NCBI GenBank assembly: GCA_948474755.1
Contig: CAOLHI010001650.1
Span: 124,001 to 188,000 of the forward strand
From: Ctenosaura bakeri
Lineage: Eukaryota; Chordata; Lepidosauria; Squamata; Iguanidae
DNA: 64,000 nucleotides
Direction: 5' to 3'
The position numbers and the translations under genes are program-made. This document shows positions 21,456 to 33,055 of the stretch, in pieces. Below the pieces are notes generated by a model. It made no database searches. It saw nothing but the letters and a program-made list of their open reading frames with translations, and was not told the DNA's origin. Every line of letters starts with the position of its first letter. Positions within the stretch are counted from its first letter, which is position 1.

Positions 21456-23680
21456 TGTTTAAAAAAGACCATCCCCATCTTGTGTAGTGAGTGTCTCATA
21501 GAGAAGAGCATCTGCTGTTGGAATGTTAAGGTCCGTTGTAGACTTTTGTAGAAGGGAATAAAGCTTCTGAGCAAGACTAAAAAATGTTTCTTACCATGTA
21601 AAAGAGCAAGGAAACATCTCAAGGAATTGAGGATCTTCACCTATGAGTCCTTGTGTACTTAGTGTATTTAGATAATGCATGGTGAAAAATTCGGAGAAGA
21701 ATCCCACTTGCTCCCTTTTGTCTTACTTTATGAACTCTGGTGGTTCTAAGCACCATTAAAGAGTCCTGGAGACCAAAAATTTTCTTATCCAAATTAACAG
21801 GAGCTTGAATAGTCTTACTGGAAACCAGCACAGAAAGCAATTGATTCATCTTTTCCTGATAAAAGGCCCTCTGGTGGCTAACACAAACATTGCAACCCTT
21901 GTAATTGTGCGGTTTTGCTGTGAGTGAGGGGCTAGCTAAAATGGAGGTAGGGAAGGTGAAGCCCATTGCCAATATGCATTCCCAACTGCCTTTTTGCAGC
22001 TCCAAAGCTCCCAAGAATTCCCCTAAAGCTTCCAAAACCCTATTAAAATATTTTTTTTCAGGCCAAAAAATGCTCCCAAACCACTCAAACTGCTGCAAAA
22101 GCATGCAGGATTTTGTCCTCATTCCCCATCACATGAATAAAAGAAAGAAAGAAAAAAAAGCTGAAAGTCAGCTGAAAATAAATTTCTGGTCACTTCCACT
22201 GTCGGTGCAGCTCACCAGGGGCAGAGGAGTAAAAACTGTCCCTAGCCCTGACATATTGCCTTCTCCACCATTGTTAATACAGTCACTTTTTTTTTTTTTT
22301 TTAAAGGGAAATCAGAAGGAAAGAAGGTAGGGCAGGCTGTAAAATCAAATATCTTGGTAAAATGATAAAAAGATGTAGAAGAAACCAGGGCCATATGAGA
22401 ATAAAAGTAACAAGCAAGGAACAAATCTGGAAGTCGCCAAGAATTTTCAGGACCCAAACAAAGATTCTTGCTCCATGTGTCCTGAGTGCCCTGTGGCAGC
22501 CTGGACCACAGGTTTGTTAAATTGGCAAGCTAAATAACAAAAATCAATCAATAAGTAAGAGCAGACTATAAGAACTCAGATAAACACTTGAATATGTCCA
22601 TAAAGTTTCTTCTCATTGAACAAACTATAATGAACAACTCTACATAAAAAATATTGTTCCCTTTCCAAAATGACATCTTTCCTTCTCCTCTCTCTGTTCT
22701 CTCCCTTACCCTCTTCCATTTCCTTTCCTTTCCCTCTTTTCATTCTCCATCTGCCTCTTTCCAACCAGCCTAATCCCAACATTCCATCATCACTAGTAAC
22801 CATTTCCCAAAAACCTGTTACCATGACTTTTGCTTTGCATCTAAGCTCTTTTTCCTGGCTATTCTTATCTATTGCCAGTTACTCTTTTTTTATCCATGGT
22901 ACACCCTATTCTGGAAACTTCCTCCACACTAAATTCAGAATGGCCACAAATCCTTTTTTCAGTGCCTAGTGAGGAAGTAGCTGGATATTTCTCAAGGATA
23001 TTTCTATGAATACTAAATATGCACACCCGCCATGTGATTTGGTTTGAACCTTGATTCATTGATCTAGAAAACTCCTGGGATTTGGCTTGGACTTATTCAG
23101 AGAACATCCTGTTAGACTCAGGCCAAAATCTAAAACTCACTTCGGGAATCGAAAGAATTTTCATTTTAAAAAAAGGGTAATATAAAGTTGCACTGACTGT
23201 TTTCCCCATTGTTTGTTCTAAAATGAATTTCCATTTCGACAACCAACATCCGCTTTGTGAAAGACAGGCAATCTGATAAACTGTTTTTGTTTGTTTTCAT
23301 TTGTTCCAGAAGGCTTTTAATGCCAGTCAGGAAGTTACACACTATATCCCTGAATATAACTATTTATATTCTCAGAGATTCAGTGTGTTTTCCTAGGCAT
23401 ATAAAACAAGGTGAACATGCATGTCTTTCTGGTTCAGAAGTACAGATATCTCTGAATGGAAATAGAAGAAGTGTTATCTGAGAACCTGAAATGTTTATTT
23501 TTTTAAATGCTGACATAAAATTTTGTCCCATGGTCATCTTTGATAAACATTTTGAAGCTTGTTAAGCAATGCCAAAGATGACAGGGATGAAAAAACTTCC
23601 AATCCCCCCCCCACTAATTTTGAACTGAAAATTTGAGTATGTTTTATTAAAAACAAAGACAGAAGCATGAAGAAGTTAAC
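21456..23680. other. Unassigned AT-rich DNA with poly(T) tract
   Basis: No gene is recognised. A T-run lies at about 22287-22302, and a pyrimidine-rich stretch at 22675-22760 gives a long hydrophobic/serine-rich frame that I regard as low-complexity. The 161-codon minus frame at 21637-22122 and its 141-codon plus-strand partner lack motifs and are treated as chance. Confidence 0.4.
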
Positions 23681-24090
23681 TGTGGTTGTCTAGCCAATGT
23701 GGTTCAGGGGTTAGGGTGTTGTACCAGGACGTGGGCCGTTTCCACCCTACACTGTTACAGTGCTATTACTCCACTTCCAATATCCTGTGGAATTCTGAGG
23801 TCAAATTCTGAGGCCAAAGAGCTCTCTGGCTGAGAATTCTGAATGCCTCCTCCTAAACTGCAAACCCCAGGATTCCGTAGGATGTTGAAAGTGGAAGAAC
23901 AGTACTATAACAGTGTAGTGTGGAAATGGCCTTGGGATATCTAAGTTTCTAGTCTCCACTAAGCGATAAAGCTCATTGGATGACCTTGGGCCACTCACTC
24001 TGTCCCAGCTTTGAAATGTCTCAAAGGGTTGTTGTGAATAAGACTGTGTCAAGAGCTGTCTTGAGCTGAGTGAAAGAAAGCCGGATACAA
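23681..24090 (+). mobile_element. tRNA-derived SINE with L2-type tail, split by a MITE
   Basis: The left part (to 23733) has a box A-like segment GTGGTTCAGGGGTTAGGGTG near 23699. After the MITE, the element continues with CTAGTCTCCACTAAGCGATA, GACCTTGGGCCACTCACTCTG and the characteristic AGGGTTGTTGTGAATAAGA, ending with AAGCCGGATACAAATG near 24080, like LINE-tailed SINEs of squamates. Box B lies in the decayed part after the insertion. It is diverged and non-functional. Confidence 0.7.
23734..23931. mobile_element. Palindromic MITE inserted in a SINE
   Basis: It begins GGCCGTTTCCACCC and ends GTGTGGAAATGGCC, with the same paired arms as the copy at 20353. Flanking triplets are GTG and TTG, so the 3-bp duplication has one mismatch. 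Because it interrupts the SINE at 23681-24090, it is the younger of the two. Confidence 0.85.
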
Positions 24091-24185
24091 ATGCACCCAA
24101 TAGTTAAAATTAATTATGGAAAGAAAATATATTTCTTTTCCTTTTGGTTAGGACTAGGGGAGACTTATAGCATTTACACTATATG

Positions 24186-24340
24186 CGTGTATGTGCCTTC
24201 ATGTTGCCTGTCAATTTATGGCAATCCCATTGATTTCATGAGGTTTTCTTAGGCAATCAATACTCAGAGATAGTTTTGCCAGTTCCCACCTCTCAAATAC
24301 AGCTTTCAAAATCAGACAGGATCTGGTGCTTTAGGGGTAT
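24186..24340 (-). mobile_element. SINE/Bov-B-tail fragment, minus strand
   Basis: The sequence GTATGTGCCTTCATGTTGCC then TCAATTTATGGCAATCCCAT, TTTCATGAGGTTTTCTTAGG and TTTTGCCAGTTCCCACCTCT is the reverse complement of a squamate SINE tail and body. The head lies beyond 24330 and is degraded. Confidence 0.65.
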
Positions 24341-25167
24341 TTAGATATGTAATACTAGCTGCTTAATAGGTATGATGCTTGTTGTTATCACTAGGAAGGT
24401 TATGATAGACTAGGTTTCTGGATTTTCCAAGGGGATGAGGAATCGTAATTGGTATAATCTTAATTGGTAGCTAATTGGGGAATTGAAAGGTGTTTCTTGG
24501 CCCTAGGCCTAAGAAAAAGTGGTATGATGGAATGTTGGTCACTGGGAAGCTGATTAATTGGAGGATTTTTTCCTAGAATTTATATAAGTGGCTGTTTAAA
24601 AGTTATGTTCATTGAGGAGATCCCGAGGAAAGTCACCTAGGAAGAGCTGCAGTGGTGGCAAGAAGAACTGTGGCAGCAAGATTGGGGAGCCAACCTGATA
24701 GCTGAGAGCACTCAGGTAAAAACTAGATAATATCTGTGAGACAAGAAAGGAAGACTCCTAAGTCCTTTGGAAAGCAGGTGAAGCCTGAATGAGAAGTGCT
24801 GCTGGTAGACTGAAGATACTCTAGCTGCTGGATCAAACTGCATATTTACCCAAGAAGATCTGGTGAGAAATCTTAAAGGTCAAACCATACATATTAGAAG
24901 GAAGACTCTCAATAGCAGTTTTGTTGAGTTAATTGGAGGAACGCTTGTTTGGGAAATTGTATGAATGGTTAAGGACAGGAACTAGAACTTCCGTAAGCAG
25001 GTCCTTAAGTTAACAGTAATATCATCAATGCTTTTATTAAGCCATTGTAACAGTAAACAAAGGAAGATATATCTGTTTAATGTTTTACTTATTAAAATGT
25101 ATGATATATATTTACTTAACATTTTATGAATGTCTACTTTATTTTGCCCTATCTCCATTGTTATTGC
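24341..25167. other. Unassigned DNA
   Basis: No gene is recognised. Direct short phrases such as AATTGG recur around 24448-24570 but no unit repeat is defined. Confidence 0.35.
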
Positions 25168-25412
25168 TGTTCTTGTTGTTGTTTTGTGCCTTCCAAACAT
25201 TTCCAACTTATGGCAACCCCAAAGTGAACCTAAAACAAAGTTTTCTAGGCAAGATGTATTCAAAGGATGTTTGCCATTGCCTTACTTTTAGTATGGGAGA
25301 ATGTGACTTGCCCAAGGTTATTCAGTGGATTTCCATGACTGAGTAGGGGATTCAGACTCTGATCCCCTAGGGCCCTAATCCAACATTCAAATCACTATAC
25401 TGCATTGGTTCT
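25168..25412 (-). mobile_element. SINE with Bov-B-type tail, minus strand
   Basis: From left to right this reads GTTGTT tail, GTGCCTTCCAAACATTTCC, AACTTATGGCAACCCC, GTTTGCCATTGCCTTACTTT, TGTGACTTGCCCAAGG, GATTCAGACTCTGATCCCC and CATTCAAATCACTATACTGC, i.e. the reverse complement of the SINE at 47229 including the box B (GAntTCnGAC-like) and box A regions. It is about 245 bp, near full length. Confidence 0.8.
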
Positions 25413-25824
25413 TTTCTTCATCCCTATATTCAGCTACTTATGGGTATAAAAGTAATTAAAAAATACATGTGCATAAATTTTTTGTGGTCCCAGAATTGAT
25501 TAAGGAATTAAATAGTGGAGATGTTTTACCCTGAAATTGTATGTTTTTTGTATTTTGGTTGGGAAAATTCTTAGTGGATGGCATGCCTTCATTCACGCCC
25601 TCGTTGCTATGCCCCAAGGGATACCAGCTGTTAAAACAGCAATTTAAAATCATGTCCAACATCATAACTAGAAAACTCTGTATAATTTCTCTCAGATAAA
25701 AACAGTGTGCAAGAAAGTGTAACACTGCAAGAAGTAGTTCTTCAAAATCAGAATCTAAAAAGAAAATGTCTACTGTTGACATCAAGAAATGATGGTATTT
25801 GCCTGGACGTCTTTGTGTACTGGA

Positions 25825-26046
25825 AGCCCTTTCATACTACACAGCTATACTACTGTGATTCCAGTTAACTCCCATTGATGCATCCTGTGGAATCCTGGGG
25901 TTTGCTAATTTGGTGATGCAGAAGAGCCTTCTGGCTGAAAATTGTAAATACCCTTCTGTGAACTGCAAATTCCAGGTTTCTATAGGATGTTGCCTTGGCA
26001 GTTAAAGTGGGAACCATAGCACTATAACTGTGTATGGAAAAGGGCT
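25825..26046. mobile_element. MITE, ~220-bp subfamily
   Basis: The ends AGCCCTTTCATAC and GTATGGAAAAGGGCT are inverted repeats. The interior has the diagnostic CCTGTGGAATCCTGGGGTTTG and the right-arm phrase GGCAGTTAAAGTGGGAACC. No exact target duplication is visible. It is related to the palindromic MITEs but has a distinct interior, shared with 40228, 56680 and the half copy at 28072. Confidence 0.8.
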
Positions 26047-26509
26047 CCTGCTCTGCCATATTGATATGAAATGAACAGCCACATTACTCTTGTGATGTTC
26101 TCAAAGATTGCTCTTATCTGAACATGTGCTTACTTTGTGGACATCCAGAATGCAACTCCTCATCTCATAGGGTCAAGATGCTGGTGCAGTCATGTACTCA
26201 GCTGATGAGCTCAGAGCCATGTAAGTCCTAAACTAATTCTCTGCTTGTAGAAGCCAGGACTTGAGATGGCAAGCATGTATTTGGAGATTAGATGAATGAT
26301 GAGTATAATTAATATTAGATCATAAATACATAACTAGACATTAAACCAGTTTGTGAGCAAAGGCCATTGCAAAAATATATAAAACAGGTTAACCCCCCCC
26401 CCGTCAGAACCTCTCTTTTTCTCTTTAACACATATTCTCTATAAATGTTTTGACAAATGGCTGTTACTCACATCCCTAAAAACATCACTCATTCAGAAGA
26501 CTTTTCAAC

Positions 26510-27453
26510 TGTTACCCTGTATTCTGGGGGTCCCGGGAGGGATGCCCAAATAACCAAATATAAACACAAGATGGGGAAATTAACTCGAGCACTCTCTTGA
26601 GCTAGCGAGAGGCAAGACAACGTAGCAGGAATCTTGCAACCCTACGTATACAGCGTCAGGTCAGAAGAGTGGTCAGACAAGTTTTAAAGTAATACAAATG
26701 ATAGCTTTATTAAAGGACAAACGACAAATAAGACACCACATGCACACAGCTAACTAGAAATAGAAATGAGAGTTTTCGGGGGGGGGATGGGTAATAAGAC
26801 ACCTTATCTCGTAGTCCTGGAGAGAAGTGGAGGTTGCAGGGGAGGAAGCTCAGTGCAGTTCGCTGAGGGGAGCTCGCTGGACAAAACGGCAGCAAAGTGG
26901 TCTGGAACTCGGGAGCGATCCAAGAAGTGAAGCAGACTCAGATATTGGGAACTGAGGGGACAAATTCACTGGACAAAGTGGCAGCAAGGCTAGATGGAAG
27001 TCCAGGGCAATCCGAGGTGGGCTTGGAATCGGGGACTTTTTATAGGGTGGATTGTGCCTACAGGCCATGCCATGCTCGGTGAAAACAAAGGAAATTTGGA
27101 GCGGGACAAAAGCGTTGGAAAAGGTCAGAGTTTACATGATTAGCTTAGCCCTGGATAACAATAGTGTAGCCAGTATGCAAATGGCTCAGCATTGAGAGGG
27201 TGCAGGCTCAGGGCCGTGCGTCTTTGTGTAAAGTCGCGCTTAAGCAAGGTGTGTCTGCAAGAAATGGTCCCTGAAGCAAAGGAGTGGCATTAATCTGCCT
27301 GCCTAAGTGGGGATTGGAATGTCCAACCATTAATCGGCCACACCTGTTTACATGCTTGTCCGGTGGCCCTTGCAAACATGTGGAGCAGGGTGGCAGAGAA
27401 AGGTCAAGTGAAGGCCAAATAAGTTTGATATCAAGAGATATCTAGTGCTATCA
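26510..27453 (-). mobile_element. Solo LTR 3 of an endogenous retrovirus-like element
   Basis: The minus strand runs from TGATAGCACTAGATATCTC (27453) to GGGTAACA (26510), with TG...CA ends. It aligns along its whole length with the plus-strand LTR at 31553-32390. On the minus strand a TATAAAA box lies at 27037-27043 and an AATAAA signal at 26706-26711, giving a normal R region of about 300 bp. At 944 bp it is the longest of the five copies. A run of C at 26394-26402 lies just outside. No internal region remains. Confidence 0.85.
27037..27043 (-). promoter_or_regulatory. TATA box of solo LTR 3
   Basis: TATAAAA on the minus strand sits ~330 bp before the AATAAA signal. It aligns with TATATAAA at 31950 in the sibling LTR. 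Confidence 0.55.
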
Positions 27454-27539
27454 CCCGGCATGTCAGAACTGTGGTAACACAGCCACCCAAAGCATTATTG
27501 CTAATACGAAGTAATACAGCATATGCACATAAATATATC

Positions 27540-27990
27540 GTTTATTAAATAAAAATATTTATTTAATTTATACCTCATCCTTATATAACAACATAGGACC
27601 CAAGGCAGCTGCACTGGGTATTATTTAATCGCACTGTATATTGTTTGGATATTGTTTAACTTTGTGAAATATTCATACACTAATATAATAACCTATGACA
27701 TGTGTACAGAGGAATTCCCATTACTATCTGATTTAATATTTGACCCATTGGATAAAGTATAAGACCCATATCCATCTAATTTCTTAAGAGATCAAAAATA
27801 AAAGCAGTGGGTCAAAAGGAACATCTTAAGATATTTCTTCTTTACAGAAATTGTTTAATATGCATTCAAACATCACATACTATAACAAATTCTCATTATT
27901 TCTGTTGCAGAGATAATTGTGCATATTTTATTTTTATTTTACTTATTTATTATATTTGTATGCCGCCTTTCTCCTTGCATGAGACTCAAT
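27540..27990 (-). mobile_element. L2/CR1-type LINE tail fragments
   Basis: Two minus-strand tail pieces are visible: TTTATTTAATTTATACCTC then ACCCAAGGCAGCTGCAC (27558-27613), and TTATTTATTATATTTGTATGCCGCCTTTCTCC (27942-27974 in part). These match the reverse complement of the AAAGGCGG-TATAAATAA ends of L2-type LINEs or the SINEs that use them. The sequence between is unassigned. Confidence 0.5.
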
Positions 27991-28071
27991 AATTAACTGT
28001 GTGAGGTATTGTATGTTTGTTAATAACAATTTACCAATCTTTGAAAGTGGCTTTTTGCCCATGGTCATCAT

Positions 28072-28126
28072 ATGGCAGTTAAAGGAGAACCATAGTGCTA
28101 TAATTCTGTAGTGCAAAAGGCTCTGA
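28072..28126. mobile_element. Right half of a ~220-bp subfamily MITE
   Basis: GGCAGTTAAAGGAGAACCAT then AGTGCTATAATTCTGTAGTG and CAAAAGGCTCT match the right arm of the MITE at 25825. The left arm is absent. Confidence 0.5.
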
Positions 28127-28394
28127 GTTATGAAGAGGGAGGGAGGAAGTAGAGAGAGACCCTCCCATTTCCTTCAGTCCCTGCTACTATTTTAAAGAAA
28201 GTAAGATGGAAGAGAAGATATGCATTCAGGCAGTGGAAGTGTGGTAAGGGATGCAGTAGAAAGACATGGGACAATATTCTCCAAATATTTTTCATCACTT
28301 TCAGAAACCTAGCCCTTTTGACAGCTTAGCCAACTGATGGGAACAAGAGAGGTTTGCCTATCTTTAGCTGGGCAGCTGTGGTAAAAGAAGATGG

Positions 28395-28804
28395 AAAAAG
28401 AAAAAAGAACATTTTTCCACTTGTGGTGGAATTGTTGTAAGGCTAAGAAATATTGGAAAATAGAGCATCTCCAAATAGAGAAAATACTAAATTTAAATGT
28501 TCAGATGACACTGGAGATGTACTTATTAGGCATGCCAGATGAACACTTGGAGAGGAAACATGGGAAACTGATACTGTACATGACATCAGCAGTACGTATT
28601 ACTTATGCAAAATACTGGAAAAATTTAGAACCTCTGAAAGAAGATGACTGGCTATTAAAGCTTTACAATGTGGTACAAATGGATAAGCTAACAACATTAC
28701 TAAGAGGAAATCGTCTGGATGACTTTGTAAAACATTGGGACCCGCTAATTACCTACCTAAAGAGCAGATGGAGAAACCTAGCATTGGCAAGCTTTTTAAA
28801 TTAA
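28395..28804 (+). pseudogene. L1 ORF2 C-terminal fragment
   Basis: The frame opens with a KEKRTFFHLWWNCCKAKKYW stretch, the tryptophan/cysteine-rich segment near the C terminus of L1 ORF2 proteins, then EMYLLGMPDE, an ALRITYAKYW-like region and a KSRWRNLA end, and stops at 28802-28804. It lacks the endonuclease and reverse transcriptase domains, which would be upstream. The in-frame ATG at 28391 belongs to the target-site duplication, so it is host DNA and not an L1 start. There is no frameshift in the surviving ~136 codons. Confidence 0.85.
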
Positions 28805-29191
28805 AAGATTAGTCTTCAAGGAATGACAATGATTTAAATGATGATGTTTTCTTTGCTACTGATTGGAGTTAAATAAATACATTTATCGTTTAGGATCAAA
28901 ATTTGTTATTCTAGTAGAACATATTAAAAATATGTAGTGAATAAATAAATATGGGATATATAGAGTCAGGAAGATTATATGTTAGAAAAAGATAATCTGA
29001 TTTGTATATGAGAAGAAAGTATCAATTTAAATTAAGCCTGAGGGGAAGTTAACAAACGGAATGTATGAAGGTGACAATGGATGAGAATGAGAATGTTAGT
29101 GAATTTTAGTAATGCTTTAATGCTTATGATATTTTTGTATTTTTTTGTTTACTCTTTGTTGTCATACTTTTGTATATAAAAATCATTTTAA
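28395..29191 (+). mobile_element. 5'-truncated L1 LINE with 12-bp TSD
   Basis: AAAAGAAGATGG lies at 28383-28394 and again at 29192-29203, flanking the insert exactly. Inside are the end of ORF2 (28395-28804), a ~390-bp AT-rich 3' untranslated region and a short A-rich tail (TTTTAAAA near 29186). This is standard target-primed reverse transcription with 5' truncation, leaving ~800 bp. The perfect duplication and unbroken reading frame point to a comparatively recent insertion. Confidence 0.9.
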
Positions 29192-29203
29192 AAAAGAAGA
29201 TGG

Positions 29204-30458
29204 TTTCAGGAGTTTGCTTGGATGTGGAAAAGTGGCTAATTTATTATTCTTGCCTTGGTGTTGGCCTCTCATACCACTTACTGGGCACTGTTTTTACCTT
29301 TAAAAAACTTTCTGGTAATCAACTTTTAAAAAATTCAGAAAAGTTGAAAGTTGGCCTAACAAAAAGGTTTTTACACCCATGTCCTTCTAGATTTTGTCCA
29401 CAATCTGCCAGCTACTCCACCTTCAGGGCTTTCAAGGAAGCTGGCATTTTTTTTGAATCTAATGTTTAGCTCAAATTACGTGCTTTCCAGCATGGCTGAG
29501 CCTTGGCACTTTGGTTTTTAGAAATTAGAGGCTGTGTGTGTTTTCTATCATAGTAGTCATAACCAGAATGATGCAAGGATGTTTTCATCTGAAAGTCATA
29601 GAGTTCACAAGAGGTATAGCAACAATTTTAACTGCTATCGTTTGTGGCTATCTGACCATTTTTCACATTTACTTTCAGGAACAAGCCATGAAAAGGAATT
29701 TCCATCTCATTCTATTTCTAAAAAGAGACTGTAGCTGGAAGACTGTATTTGTTAGCGTAAATGATGAGAAACTGAGCAGAGCTACCTCCTACAAATTCCC
29801 CTTTGAGCTTGAGTAATAAGTGTGTAATGCCTTCTAATCCTGTGACAGAAGCTCTTTCACTTCTATGTAACCCAGCGTTTCAGCCTTGCCTCTTACAAGT
29901 AAAATAATCAAGGAGAGCAAAGAGAAATCTACATTAATAGCTATCTAGAATGAAAGGAATTTCAAAAGACATGAGACTCAGTTATAGGAATGAATGAAGG
30001 TTTGGAAGCATCCATATAAACAGGAGATGGAGAAGGTGTTGTAAGTTACAGAGATCTAGAAAGGCGTGAAACCTAACTATGTCATGTATGTTTTGTCTTT
30101 GGCTCAGAGCATCACCAAATCCCCTATTTTTGATCAGCTGAAACCAGAAAGAACATTTGTCAGTTACACTCACAACAAATTAACTCCTGAGTGTTTGGTA
30201 GGCATTAAAATGGCTCAGGTTACATACCAAATAGTATGGGACCCCAACTGCAGTGAGCATAGCTGGTGCCTGCTGTTCCTAATCTAAGTTGTAGAGGCCA
30301 AGGTGATTGAAGTAAGTAGCACATGAAGGAGGGCTATATAAAGCCCATCTCAAGTCCCATGAGAGGAGGACTTCTCACAAAAATGCCAGGCTCCCACGAG
30401 ATGTCTGATCTCATAGAAACCTGGAATGAGACTTGAGTTCGGTTTTATACAAGCCTGA
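29204..30458. other. Unassigned DNA, no gene recognised
   Basis: Short frames at 29534-29816 and 30066-30287 lack recognisable motifs or splice context. No repeat was identified. Confidence 0.35.
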
Positions 30459-30660
30459 GGGTCTTTCTGCACTACACTGTAATAGTGCTATTATTCCACT
30501 TTCAACATCCTGTGGAATTCTGGAGTTTGTAGTTTACTGAGCGCAGAGAGCTTTCTAGTTAGGAATTCTAAATGCCCCTTCCTAAACTGCAAACCCCAGG
30601 ATTCAATAGGATGTTCAAAGTGGAATAATAGCTCTATAACAGTGTAGTGAGGAAAGGCCC
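30459..30660. mobile_element. Palindromic MITE with TGA duplication
   Basis: It begins GGGTCTTTCTGCAC and ends GTGAGGAAAGGCCC and is flanked by TGA on both sides (30456-30458, 30661-30663). The arms carry TTATTCCACTTTCAACATCC and ATGTTCAAAGTGGAATAATA. It is 202 bp and non-coding. Confidence 0.88.
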
Positions 30661-31552
30661 TGACTCACATGCACTAACCTGTCTTGAGTTTTCTTCTTCT
30701 CTATCTAGCCATAGAGAGGGGTATCCTGAATTTCTGTTTGAAAAACTTGGCAATCCTTACAGTGGGGGTTGGGGGCTGGAAATGGATTTTTTTTTCTTTG
30801 AGGTTCAAACACACTTTCAGAGACCTGGAACACAACTTATTTCATATAACATTTTGGAAAGCTTCAAGTCTGCCCGAGCAAAAATTAGGTGGTATGGCAG
30901 CTTCCTTTGATTGTTCATTCTTCTGGACTTCAAAAGTACACTTAAATTTCCTTAAAACTGTTTCTGTTTGAAAATCAAATTCCAAGTCTTCAGTTATTGT
31001 TCTGTGACTGGCAGACTGCCTACATATTAGTAATAGCAACCTTCAATTTCATTTTCAGATGAATACACTAGGTTATGGAGACGTCACTAGGAAATGGAGA
31101 GCAAGTAAGTAATGCTTCATGTTTTCCAGCTGGTCAGAGCAGATTCAAGTATTAGTTGTTAGTATATTCACAGAAGTGACCAAAAGATTTTCCCTGTAAA
31201 TATAGTTAGCGTTGTCTTTTTGGTGAGTGCACAGAGAACAACAAGAAAGAAAGCCCAAATTGTGGAGTACCACTAGAGTGAGGCAGGAAATGAAATGCCA
31301 TGGCAGCTAATGTGCTGTTTCTGCTTTCCACATTTTATGAGTAATTCAAATACCTGAGCAGGGATGGTGTGTGAATTCCAATAGAACTGGCATGGACATG
31401 AGGGCTAGTAAAGATGGAAACTGGAATCTGGAATTATCACTTTTACCAAAGGGAAATGTTTCTTGAGGGGGAGCACATATTTGGTAAAAAGGTGCTACAT
31501 GGCTGAAGGGAAGGAGGGAGAGATGCTGTTACTATGGTTCAGGCCTCCCCGG
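30661..31552. other. Unassigned DNA
   Basis: No gene is seen. Overlapping frames near 30647-30971 begin inside the MITE end and have no domain. Confidence 0.35.
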
Positions 31553-32390
31553 TGATAGCACTAGATATCTCTTTTTGATATCAAACCATTTGACCTTTCT
31601 CTGACACCCCACTCCACGTGTTTGCAAGGCCACCGGACAGGCACATACACAGGCGCGGCCGGTAAGTGCTGGGCATTCCAACTCCCACATAGGCAGGCAG
31701 ATTAATGCCACTCTGTTGCTTCAGGAACCTCTCTTGCAGACACCTATTGCTTCAGCGCAACTCTACACAAAGACATTCGGCCTTGAGCCGATGCCCTTAC
31801 AATGCCAAGCTATTTGCATACTGGCTACGCTATTGTTAAACCTGTGCTAAGCCAATCATGTAAAACTTGACCTTTCCCAACACTTTGTCCCGCTCCAAAC
31901 CCACATTGTTCTCACCGAGTATGGCATGACCTGTAGGCACAATCCACCCTATATAAACTCCCCGATTCCGAGACCCCCTTGGATCGCTGCTGAGTTCCAT
32001 CCAGCCTTGCTGCCGCTTCGTCCAGAGAGTTCACCTCGACCACCACGCTGAGCTTTCCTCCCTGCATCCTCCCGCTTCTCCAGGACTACGAGAAAAGGTG
32101 TCATATCACCTGTTTCCCCCGAAAACTCTCATTTTCAATTCCCAGTTAGCTGCGTGCTTGCGTTGTCTTATTTGTTGTTTGTATCTTAACAAAAATATCA
32201 TTTTTGTTGTTTTAAATCCTGTCTGATGACTCTTCTGACCTGACCCTGTAGACATTGGGTTGCAAGATCCCTGCTAAGTTACCCTGCCTCTTGCTAGCTT
32301 AAGAGAGTGCTCCAGTTAATTTCCCCATCTTGTGTTTTTGCTTGGTTATTTGGGCACCCCTCCCAGGACCCCCAGAGAAACAGGGTAACA
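31553..32390 (+). mobile_element. Solo LTR 4 of an endogenous retrovirus-like element
   Basis: It begins TGATAGCACTAGATATCTC and ends CAGGGTAACA, with a TATATAAA box at 31950-31957. It is collinear with the minus-strand LTR 3 at 26510-27453 but ~106 bp shorter. The position that holds AATAAA in LTR 3 reads AACAAA here (32188-32193), so its own polyadenylation signal is probably damaged. No retroviral coding region is attached and no convincing target duplication was found. Confidence 0.85.
31950..31957 (+). promoter_or_regulatory. TATA box of solo LTR 4
   Basis: TATATAAA follows a block conserved with LTR 3 (GGCACAATCCACCC). It sits about 440 bp before the LTR end, in the expected promoter place. 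Confidence 0.6.
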
Positions 32391-33055
32391 ATGCCAGGTC
32401 TGACAATATCAGTCTATAAGATAATGAAGGAACAGGAGAGATTGCACCCAAAGCATGAGATCTTGCAATACAGTTCGATGGGTTTTGCCAGTAATTGTTA
32501 ACTCTGCATCCGCTTGCTTCATAATTTTGGGCTATTTCTAGTGATTTCTCTGATCTGCCCTACAGCTCTACCAAAAGGGTATGTGTTTGTATGTATTTTC
32601 ACAAAACAAAGCATGGCTTGCTGTGGTGGTCCTATTGTCTGACAGGAAGATTTTTATCTCTCTGATTGTTTTGAAAATATTTTTTTCTTAAATTATAGTG
32701 ATATAGTGCAAAAGTGCCTTTTCACTGGTGCAATATAGCATTATAGCATTACAACTCTTAGGAAAAAACCCCCCAGAAAGGATGAGAACTACTAGTAACT
32801 TATTGCTCTGATTTGTCTCAGAGTAAAAAAAAAAAAGAATATACTCAAAGATGGGAATAAAATATTTCCTCTGGTGGCAGGAACTATGAGAAAATCATCT
32901 GTAATGAAAGGAATATTGGTTGGTGTGTGAGGCTGTTTTTCATTTTTTAAAAAATCCTAAGAACTAAAGCAACAAATGCTGCAACCTATTGGACCATTTG
33001 TTGTGATTGAAGGAGCATATAAGGAAAGGATACTGTAGAAAACAGCTGCAACTAT
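32391..33055. other. Unassigned AT-rich DNA
   Basis: No gene is seen. A(10+) runs and a TATAGCATTATAGCATTA direct repeat near 32746 are the only structures. The segment 32697-32745 has short palindromic phrases resembling MITE ends but could not be bounded. Confidence 0.35.

Noticed and set aside
21637..22330. Opposed frames of 161 and 141 codons.
   Set aside because: They overlap on opposite strands without a recognisable motif; long frames arise by chance at this frequency in 64 kb.
22670..22969. 99-codon frame resembling a secreted hydrophobic peptide.
   Set aside because: It is the translation of a CT-rich tract; hydrophobic and serine content follows from composition.
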